From the NCBI RefSeq assembly GCF_022430545.2, contig NZ_CP092488.2:2914001-2978000 (forward strand): a DNA stretch of 64,000 nucleotides. The letters are read 5' to 3'. Source of the stretch: Mycobacterium paraterrae (GTDB lineage: Bacteria > Actinomycetota > Actinomycetes > Mycobacteriales > Mycobacteriaceae). Numbering within the stretch: the stretch's first letter is position 1; every line of letters starts with the position of its first letter. Positions 59,009 to 64,000 of this stretch are shown one piece after another. The position numbers were made by a program, and so were the translations under genes. Under the pieces are notes generated by a model that ran no database searches, had not been told where the DNA came from, and was given only the letters and a program-made list of their open reading frames with translations.

Positions 59009-59038
59009 TTGGTGCGCTCGCGCGGCAACCTGTACCCT
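59009..59038 (+). promoter_or_regulatory. Promoter candidate for the thrT-metT-rpmG-had cluster
   Basis: TTGGTG (59009-59014) and TACCCT (59033-59038) are separated by 18 bases, in the range for a mycobacterial SigA promoter. The first mature tRNA base is at 59068, about 22-25 bases downstream of the expected start. It lies in the gap between the divergent MBL hydrolase gene and the tRNAs. Confidence 0.45.
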
Positions 59039-59067
59039 CTTTTAGGCCCGAGTGATCTTCGGGTGCG

Positions 59068-59140
59068 GCCCCCTTAGCTCAGTCGGTAGAGCGTTTCCAT
59101 GGTAAGGAAAAGGTCAACGGTTCGATTCCGTTAGGGGGCT
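59068..59140 (+). tRNA. thrT: tRNA-Thr (anticodon GGT)
   Basis: Full cloverleaf of 73 bases: acceptor GCCCCCT pairs with AGGGGGC, with discriminator T at 59140. The D-arm starts GCTC; the anticodon arm is TTTCC, loop ATGGTAA, GGAAA; the T-arm contains GGTTCGATTCC. Anticodon GGT is at 59101-59103. No encoded CCA is seen. Confidence 0.95.
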
Positions 59141-59176
59141 CGGCGGACGCCGAGCAGGCAGGTGGCCCGTAGGCGA

Positions 59177-59250
<74 letters not shown>

Positions 59251-59285
59251 CAAGACAACAACGAAGACCGGAAAGAAGAATCGAC

Positions 59286-59453
59286 GTGGCCTCCAGCACT
59301 GACGTACGGCCCAAGATCACCTTGGCGTGCGAGGTGTGCAAACACCGCAACTACATCACCAAGAAGAACCGCCGCAACGACCCCGACCGCTTGGAACTGA
59401 AGAAGTTCTGCCCCAACTGCGGCAAGCACCAGGCGCACCGCGAGACACGCTGA
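59286..59453 (+). CDS. rpmG: 50S ribosomal protein L33 (RpmG)
   Basis: A GTG start at 59286 gives 55 residues (stop TGA 59451-59453). It reads [19 protein letters not shown], then [19 protein letters not shown] and FCPNCGKHQ. CxxC pairs (CEVC and CPNC) make this the zinc-binding (C+) form of L33, in contrast to the zinc-free paralogue made under zinc starvation. The upstream GGAAAGAAG serves as ribosome site. The 3' neighbour is hadA, 49 bases away on the same strand. Confidence 0.97.
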
Positions 59454-59502
59454 CGCTCGGCGTCAGCTATCTACTCAGATCGACTAGGTAGGTTCAAGAG
59501 CT

Positions 59503-59979
59503 GTGTCGTTGGGCCAAAAAATCGTCGGAAGGCACTACCGCTACCCCGATCATTACGAGGTCGAGCGGGAAAAGATCCGCGAATACGCCGAAGCCGTCAA
59601 GAACGACGACGCCCCCTTCTTCGAGGAGAAGGCCGCCGCCGAGTTGGGTCACGACTCGCTGCTGGCGCCACTGACGTTCATCTCGGTGTTCGGCTACCGC
59701 GCGCAGCGTTCGTTCTTCGAGGACGCCAACATCGGCCTTCAGGACGCCCAGATCGTGCAGGTCGACCAGGTGCTCAAACTGCTGAGACCGATCAAGGCCG
59801 GCGACAAGTTGTACTGCGACGTCTACGTGGACTCGGTTCGGCAGGCCCACGGGACCGACATCATTGTGTTGAAGAACATCGTCACCGACGAATCGGGTGA
59901 CGTTGTGCAAGAGGGCTATACGACCCTGGCGGGCCGGGCCGGTGAGGGAGAAGAGGGTTTCAGCGATGCCACTGCGTGA
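59503..59979 (+). CDS. hadA: (3R)-hydroxyacyl-ACP dehydratase subunit HadA
   Basis: A GTG start at 59503 gives 158 residues with a hot-dog-fold plan: YEVEREKIREYAEAVKNDDAPFFEE, LAPLTFISVFGYRAQRSFFEDANIG, VDQVLKLLRPIKAGDKLYCDVYVDSV and IVTDESGDVVQEGYTTLAGRAG. HadA carries the substrate-binding half and lacks the catalytic motif; HadB supplies Asp and His in the HadAB heterodimer. HadAB dehydrates 3-hydroxyacyl-AcpM in FAS-II mycolate synthesis. It overlaps hadB by 14 bases. Confidence 0.96.
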   Translation: MSLGQKIVGRHYRYPDHYEVEREKIREYAEAVKNDDAPFFEEKAAAELGHDSLLAPLTFISVFGYRAQRSFFEDANIGLQDAQIVQVDQVLKLLRPIKAGDKLYCDVYVDSVRQAHGTDIIVLKNIVTDESGDVVQEGYTTLAGRAGEGEEGFSDATA

Positions 59980-60394
59980 ATTCGAGTCGGTGAAGGTGGG
60001 TGACCAGCTGCCCGAGAAGGTATATCCGCTGACCCGCCAGGACCTGGTGAACTATGCAGGCGTCTCCGGTGACCTGAACCCGATCCACTGGGACGACGAG
60101 ATCGCCAAGGTCGTCGGGCTCGACACCGCGATTGCGCACGGCATGCTGACCATGGGCATCGGCGGCGGCTTCGTCACCTCCTGGGTCGGCGACCCCGGCG
60201 CGGTGACCGAGTACAACGTGCGATTCACCGCGGTGGTGCCGGTACCCAACGACGGCAAGGGGGCCGAGATCGTTTTCAGCGGCCGCGTGAAATCGGTGGA
60301 CCCGGAAAGCAAGTCGGTGACGATCGCCCTGACGGCCACCACTGACGGCAAGAAGATCTTCGGTCGGGCGATCGCCTCGGCGAAGCTGGCCTAG
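59966..60394 (+). CDS. hadB: (3R)-hydroxyacyl-ACP dehydratase catalytic subunit HadB
   Basis: ATG 59966 within the end of hadA gives 142 residues. The hydratase-2 motif is SGDLNPIHWDD, with Asp36 and His41, the catalytic pair of HadB by family knowledge. TAIAHGMLTMGIGGGFVTSW and VRFTAVVPVPNDGKGAE follow. HadB pairs with HadA for shorter chains and with HadC for longer chains in mycolic acid elongation. The 2-base gap to hadC suggests tight coupling. Confidence 0.97.
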   Translation: MPLREFESVKVGDQLPEKVYPLTRQDLVNYAGVSGDLNPIHWDDEIAKVVGLDTAIAHGMLTMGIGGGFVTSWVGDPGAVTEYNVRFTAVVPVPNDGKGAEIVFSGRVKSVDPESKSVTIALTATTDGKKIFGRAIASAKLA

Positions 60395-60396
60395 CC

Positions 60397-60897
60397 GTGG
60401 CGATCAACACCGACATCCGGGGAATGGTCTGGGATTACCCGGACAGTTTCGTGGTCGGCCGCGAGATGGTTCGCGCCTTCGCCAAGGCGGTGCTCGCGAC
60501 CGACCCTGCCCACTTCGACGAGAAGGCCGCGGCCGATCTCGGCTACGACTCGCTGGTCGCGCCGCCGACGTTTGTCACGATCCTGGCGAAACTCGTCCAG
60601 GCCGACTTCATGCGCAAGGTCGACACCGGCTACGACACCATGCAGATCGTCCAGGTGGACCAGCAGTTTCTGTACCACAGGCCGATTCTGGTCGGTGACG
60701 AACTGCATGCCCGGATGGTCATCGACTCGGTCAACGAGCGCTTCGGTGCCGACATCGTCGTCACCAAGAACACGCTGACCGATCAGCACGGTGAGCTCGT
60801 GCTCGAGGCCTACACCACGATGATGGGCCACGAGGGCGACAACTCGGTCAACCTCAAGTGGGACATGGAAAGCGGCCAGGTCGTCAGGACCGCGTGA
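60397..60897 (+). CDS. hadC: (3R)-hydroxyacyl-ACP dehydratase subunit HadC
   Basis: GTG 60397 starts a 166-residue hot-dog protein similar in layout to HadA: NTDIRGMVWDYPDSFVVGREMVRAFAKAVLATDPAHFDE, LVAPPTFVTILAKLVQADFMRKVD and VDQQFLYHRPILVGDEL. As in HadA the catalytic Asp-His motif is absent; HadC is the stabilising, substrate-binding partner of HadB for long-chain substrates. It is the last gene of the had operon; tRNA-Trp follows 134 bases later. Confidence 0.95.
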   Translation: MAINTDIRGMVWDYPDSFVVGREMVRAFAKAVLATDPAHFDEKAAADLGYDSLVAPPTFVTILAKLVQADFMRKVDTGYDTMQIVQVDQQFLYHRPILVGDELHARMVIDSVNERFGADIVVTKNTLTDQHGELVLEAYTTMMGHEGDNSVNLKWDMESGQVVRTA

Positions 60898-61010
60898 TTA
60901 GTACCTGACACCTGCTCCGCTGTACACTCGTACCTCGGGGTTTTCCCAGGATCAGCGTATTTTCCCTTCAGTGGGCGAAGCGCGCTTCCTGGAAGGCCCC
61001 GACACGCGCA

Positions 61011-61026
61011 GGTTGGCCTGCCAACC
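61011..61026 (+). other. Perfect hairpin before tRNA-Trp
   Basis: GGTTGGC (61011-61017), CT, GCCAACC (61020-61026) forms a 7-bp stem with a 2-base loop, 5 bases before the tRNA. It may end had-operon transcription or act in tRNA processing; no U-tract follows. Confidence 0.35.
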
Positions 61027-61031
61027 AGCGA

Positions 61032-61104
<73 letters not shown>

Positions 61105-61105
61105 C

Positions 61106-61215
61106 AAAGGCGTTCGATGACGATGCGGGCCGGTTCCGGCCCGAGGAGGAGTCGGACCTGAAAGGCGTTCGATGACGATGCGGGCCGGTTCCGGCCCGAG
61201 GAGGAGTCGGACCTG
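61106..61215 (+). repeat. Two perfect 55-bp tandem copies of a hairpin plus AGGAGGAG element upstream of secE
   Basis: Positions 61106-61160 and 61161-61215 are identical. Each copy has GACGATG, a 7-bp stem with loop GTTC (61126-61143 and 61181-61198), then AGGAGGAGTCGGACC. A related element stands before rplA with a compensatory stem change. I infer an RNA regulatory leader, possibly sensing a ribosomal protein. An alternative is that the copies are decoys of ribosome-binding sites, or that the short ORF in each copy (ATG ... TGA, 14 codons) has a role. Confidence 0.6.
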
Positions 61216-61274
61216 AAAAGGTGGACACTGGAGAAGGTGACCATCACACACACGAGTGAACGAAGGAGCATGCG

Positions 61275-61697
61275 GTGAGCGACGAACGCGACGATGCCGA
61301 CGCCGCAGCCGACGGCACCGACGACGCGCAAGGCGTTCGTACGGCAGTCGTGACGCGCCCGCAGCGGCCCAGCGGCAAGCGGTCCCGTCAGCGGGCCGAG
61401 ACCGAGCAGTCTGGAGCGGTCGAGCTCACCGACAGCGACGCCGACGACAGCGACACCACGTCGAAGAAGGCGAAGAAGGCCAAGAAGGCGTCCGGCGAGC
61501 CGTCGAACAACCCGTTGGTCTTCGTCATCACATACCTCAAGCAGGTCGTCGGCGAACTGCGCAAGGTCATCTGGCCCAACCGCAAACAGATGAGTTCCTA
61601 CACCTCGGTGGTGTTGGCGTTCCTGGTGTTCATGGTGACGTTGATCGGCCTGGTGGACCTGGGCTTGGCCAAGCTAGTGCTCTTGGTGTTCGGCTGA
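61275..61697 (+). CDS. secE: Preprotein translocase subunit SecE
   Basis: A GTG start at 61275 (AAGGAG nearby) gives 140 residues with the long acidic/basic N-terminus usual in actinobacteria and one membrane helix at the C-terminus (YTSVVLAFLVFMVTLIGLVDLGL). The cytosolic YLKQVVGELRKVIWPNRKQM is the SecE signature. SecE forms the essential SecYEG channel. nusG follows 55 bases downstream and is probably in the same transcript. Confidence 0.97.
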   Translation: MSDERDDADAAADGTDDAQGVRTAVVTRPQRPSGKRSRQRAETEQSGAVELTDSDADDSDTTSKKAKKAKKASGEPSNNPLVFVITYLKQVVGELRKVIWPNRKQMSSYTSVVLAFLVFMVTLIGLVDLGLAKLVLLVFG

Positions 61698-61752
61698 GCT
61701 CTGAAGACGACGATCACCACGCGCTGAATTATTAGGAAGGACCCAGACAACC

Positions 61753-62538
61753 GTGACTACCTCCGACGGCGAGCAGCCGGTGGGTGAGACGGTCGACATC
61801 GAAGCCGCGCTGCACGAGGTCACCGACAACGCAGCCGAAACGGCCGATGCTGAGACGTCGGTCGACACAGCCGACGACGCCGCCGCGCCCGCGACCCCGG
61901 CCGAGGACGAGGACGTCGACCCCGCCGTCGCACTCAAGGCCGAACTTCGCTCCAAGCCGGGCGACTGGTACGTGATCCACTCCTACGCCGGCTACGAGAA
62001 CAAGGTCAAAGCGAACCTCGAGACCCGCGTGCAGAACCTGGACGTCGGCGACTACATCTTCCAGGTGGAAGTGCCCACCGAAGAGGTCACCGAGATCAAG
62101 AACGGCCAGCGCAAGCAGGTCAACCGCAAGGTGCTGCCCGGATACATCCTGGTTCGAATGGACCTGACCGACGAGTCGTGGAGCGCGGTGCGCAACACCC
62201 CGGGTGTCACCGGGTTCGTCGGTGCCACCTCCAAGCCGTCGGCGCTCACGCTCAACGAAGTGGTGAAGTTCCTGCTGCCGCAGGGAGCCGCGAAGAAGCC
62301 CGCCAAGGGCGCCGCTTCCACCGCCACCGCGGTGGCCGAAGGCGGTCTGGAACGTCCCGTGGTCGAGGTGGACTACGAGGTCGGCGAGTCGGTCACCGTC
62401 ATGGACGGCCCGTTCGCCACGCTGCCGGCGACGATCAACGAGGTCAACGCCGAACAACAGAAACTCAAGGTGCTGGTGTCCATCTTCGGCCGCGAAACAC
62501 CTGTGGAGCTGGGCTTCACCCAGGTCTCGAAGATTTAG
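61753..62538 (+). CDS. nusG: Transcription antitermination factor NusG
   Basis: A GTG start at 61753 gives 261 residues. An acidic N-terminal extension of about 60 residues, usual in actinobacteria, precedes the NGN domain (DWYVIHSYAGYENKVKANLETR) and ends in a KOW domain (VTVMDGPFATLPATINEVNAEQQKLKVLVSIFGRETPVEL). NusG binds RNA polymerase and modulates elongation, pausing and Rho coupling. The rplK gene starts 69 bases downstream after a hairpin. Confidence 0.97.
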   Translation: MTTSDGEQPVGETVDIEAALHEVTDNAAETADAETSVDTADDAAAPATPAEDEDVDPAVALKAELRSKPGDWYVIHSYAGYENKVKANLETRVQNLDVGDYIFQVEVPTEEVTEIKNGQRKQVNRKVLPGYILVRMDLTDESWSAVRNTPGVTGFVGATSKPSALTLNEVVKFLLPQGAAKKPAKGAASTATAVAEGGLERPVVEVDYEVGESVTVMDGPFATLPATINEVNAEQQKLKVLVSIFGRETPVELGFTQVSKI

Positions 62539-62555
62539 TTACGACGTCGGGCGAC

Positions 62556-62582
62556 AGCGGGGAGCCCCGCTCAGGAGTCCGG
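62556..62582 (+). promoter_or_regulatory. Hairpin plus AGGAGTC leader before rplK
   Basis: AGCGGG (62556-62561) and CCCGCT (62566-62571) form a stem-loop and are followed by CAGGAGTCCGG. The order hairpin then AGGAGTC parallels the stronger elements before secE and rplA, so this looks like a degenerate third member. A separate GAAAGGAACA closer to the ATG is the probable ribosome-binding site. Confidence 0.4.
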
Positions 62583-62607
62583 CAACCAGAAAGGAACACC
62601 AACACTC

Positions 62608-63036
62608 ATGGCCCCGAAGAAGAAGGTCGTCGGGCTGATCAAGCTGCAGATCGAGGCCGGTGCGGCCAACCCGGCTCCGCCGGTCGGTCCGGCGCTCGGC
62701 CAGCACGGCGTCAACATCATGGAGTTCTGCAAGGCGTACAACGCCGCGACGGAAAGCCAGCGCGGCAACGTCGTGCCCGTGGAGATCACGGTCTACGAGG
62801 ACCGCAGCTTCACCTTTGCACTGAAGACGCCGCCGGCTGCCCGGCTGCTGCTCAAGGCCGCGAAGGTGGGTAAGGGCTCGGCCGAGCCGCACAAGACCAA
62901 GGTCGCCAAGGTCACCTGGGACCAGGTCCGCGAGATCGCCGAGACGAAGAAGGCCGACCTCAACGCCAACGACATCGACGCGGCCGCCAAGATCATCGCC
63001 GGCACCGCCCGGTCGATGGGAATCACCGTCGAATAA
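62608..63036 (+). CDS. rplK: 50S ribosomal protein L11 (RplK)
   Basis: The 142-residue protein starts APKKKVVGLIKLQIEAGAAN and has PAPPVGPALGQHGVNIMEFCKAYN, the L11 signature; the C-terminal domain contains TWDQVREIAETKKADLN and RSMGITVE. L11 forms the base of the GTPase-associated stalk region of the ribosome, contacts the thiostrepton-binding 23S rRNA and takes part in stringent-response activation. rplA follows after a hairpin-containing leader on the same strand. Confidence 0.98.
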   Translation: MAPKKKVVGLIKLQIEAGAANPAPPVGPALGQHGVNIMEFCKAYNAATESQRGNVVPVEITVYEDRSFTFALKTPPAARLLLKAAKVGKGSAEPHKTKVAKVTWDQVREIAETKKADLNANDIDAAAKIIAGTARSMGITVE

Positions 63037-63061
63037 TCGACGTTTACGTCGAAACGTGGGA

Positions 63062-63128
63062 GGGCCAGCTTCGGCCCGTAGTCGGAACGACGATGCAGGC
63101 CGGTAACGGCCTGAGGAGGAGTCCGACC
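63062..63128 (+). promoter_or_regulatory. Leader element upstream of rplA (two hairpins plus AGGAGGAGTC)
   Basis: GGGCC (63063-63067) pairs with GGCCC to form a first stem. Then GACGATG leads into a 7-bp stem CAGGCCG, loop GTAA, CGGCCTG (63096-63113), followed by AGGAGGAGTCCGACC. In the secE copies the second stem base pair differs (G-C versus A-T here) while pairing is kept, which supports an RNA structure. The rplA ATG is about 42 bases farther on. Confidence 0.6.
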
Positions 63129-63170
63129 GACAAATACAACCACAACCCAACACCGAGATTGGATGCATCA

Positions 63171-63878
63171 ATGAGCAAGAACAGCAAGGCATATCGCGCG
63201 GCGCTTGAGAAGGTCGACCGCGACAACCTCTACACCCCGTTGCAGGCCGCGAAGCTGGCCAAGGAGACGTCGTCGACCAAGCAGGACGCGACCGTCGAGG
63301 TCGCGATCCGGCTCGGGGTGGACCCCCGCAAGGCCGACCAGATGGTCCGCGGCACGGTCAACCTGCCGCACGGCACCGGTAAGACCGCCCGCGTCGCGGT
63401 GTTCGCCGTCGGTGAGAAGGCCGAAGAGGCCACCGCGGCCGGCGCCGACGTCGTCGGCAGCGACGACCTGATCGAGAAGATCCAGGGCGGCTTCCTGGAC
63501 TTCGACGCGGCGATCGCGACGCCGGACCAGATGGCCAAGGTCGGCCGGATCGCGCGCATCCTGGGTCCGCGTGGCCTGATGCCGAACCCCAAGACCGGCA
63601 CCGTCACCCCGGATGTCACCAAGGCCGTCTCGGACATCAAGGGCGGAAAGATCAACTTCCGCGTCGACAAGCAGGCCAACCTGCACTTCGTGATCGGCAA
63701 GGCGTCCTTCGACGAGAAGCAGCTCGCTGAGAATTACGGCGTGGCGATCGACGAGGTGCTGCGGCACAAGCCGTCGTCGTCCAAGGGCCGTTATCTGAAG
63801 AAGATCACGGTCTCCACGACCACCGGACCAGGCATTCCGGTCGACCCGGCGGTTACCCGGAACTTCGCCGAGGCCTAA
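63171..63878 (+). CDS. rplA: 50S ribosomal protein L1 (RplA)
   Basis: The frame is open from 63093, but ATG 63171 starts the standard L1 (MSKNSKAYRAALEKVDRDNLYTPLQAA), giving 235 residues. Features: VEVAIRLGVDPRKADQMVRGTVNLPHGTGKTARVAVF, VGRIARILGPRGLMPNPKTGTVT (L1 signature) and the C-terminal RGRYLKK-like basic segment. L1 binds the 23S rRNA stalk and in many bacteria represses its own mRNA; the hairpin leader upstream may be that control site. Confidence 0.98.
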   Translation: MSKNSKAYRAALEKVDRDNLYTPLQAAKLAKETSSTKQDATVEVAIRLGVDPRKADQMVRGTVNLPHGTGKTARVAVFAVGEKAEEATAAGADVVGSDDLIEKIQGGFLDFDAAIATPDQMAKVGRIARILGPRGLMPNPKTGTVTPDVTKAVSDIKGGKINFRVDKQANLHFVIGKASFDEKQLAENYGVAIDEVLRHKPSSSKGRYLKKITVSTTTGPGIPVDPAVTRNFAEA

Positions 63879-63886
63879 ATCAGACG

Positions 63887-63919
63887 GCGGTTCGCGGTCG
63901 GGTGCTCACTGTGAACCGC
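63887..63919 (+). terminator. Possible stem-loop after rplA
   Basis: GCGGTTC (63887-63893) pairs with GAACCGC (63913-63919) across a 19-base loop. It lies 9 bases after the rplA stop; there is no U-tract, so function as a terminator is uncertain. Confidence 0.3.
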
Positions 63920-63943
63920 GGTCACGTCTCTTAGACTCTCCTC

Positions 63944-64000
63944 ATGCCACACGCCCGCAAAAACGAGGGCAGTCGGTTTCAACGCCCTGAGTTGACTGAC
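63944..64000 (+). CDS. Possible start of a further gene, cut by the window edge
   Basis: ATG 63944 opens MPHARKNEGSRFQRPELTD with no stop before the window ends. TAGACT at 63932-63937 could be a -10 element placing transcription at or near the ATG (leaderless). Too little sequence is present to name a family. Confidence 0.35.
   Translation, partial: MPHARKNEGSRFQRPELTD

Overview
This window comes from a high-GC mycobacterium, most likely a non-tuberculous species. The right end carries the order glyoxalase II-like hydrolase, thrT, metT, rpmG, hadA, hadB, hadC, trpT, secE, nusG, rplK, rplA. hadABC encode the FAS-II (R)-3-hydroxyacyl-ACP dehydratase of mycolic acid synthesis, and an echA3-like crotonase lies just upstream, as I recall for the M. 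tuberculosis Rv0632c-Rv0641 region. There are no plasmid replication, phage structural or CRISPR features.

Layout. 1-6.7 kb: end of a DsbA-like nitroreductase gene, a sulfide:quinone-reductase-like flavoprotein, two lipoproteins and a secreted GH92 mannosidase. 6.7-18.8 kb: an accessory (defence) island. It opens with the 3' half of a CAT-anticodon tRNA (an attachment-site scar) and a frameshifted tyrosine integrase. Next comes an AT-richer gene for a 1579-residue protein that joins an aminoglycoside-phosphotransferase/kinase-like domain to a STAND-type NTPase core with TPR, OB-like and LOTUS-like C-terminal parts, resembling SAMD9-type architecture. Then follow a broken ribbon-helix-helix gene, a type II restriction-modification set (vsr, C5-cytosine methyltransferase, HNH nuclease), a serine-recombinase scrap and a vapBC pair. 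18.9-21.7 kb: alpha/beta hydrolase, nitroreductase-fold protein and a mycosin-like subtilase whose catalytic residues are altered. 21.8-29.7 kb: a five-gene catabolic operon (hydrolase, benzoylformate-decarboxylase-like enzyme, GlcD-GlcE-like fused flavoprotein, HSL-family esterase, P450) facing a divergent PucR regulator.

29.8-34.2 kb: a same-strand run of toxin/immunity genes (WXG100-like protein, polymorphic toxin, candidate immunity protein, unknown, antitoxin plus zeta-like toxin, barstar-like protein). 34.2-58.2 kb: mostly ordinary mycobacterial metabolic, membrane and envelope genes, including an NlpC/P60 hydrolase beside a sugar-kinase/MurQ fusion that looks like a peptidoglycan-recycling enzyme, a molybdopterin oxidoreductase, a sulfatase, cyanase and two tandem paralogous membrane-anchored proteins. 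58.2-64 kb: the conserved translation/mycolate block.

The most interesting items are the giant kinase-STAND protein beside the restriction system and tRNA scar, the toxin/immunity run, the apparent pseudoprotease, the decarboxylase-flavoprotein-P450 operon, and a repeated hairpin plus Shine-Dalgarno-like element (tandem copies before secE, one before rplA, a weak one before rplK). All functional calls come from motifs read by eye; no database search was possible.
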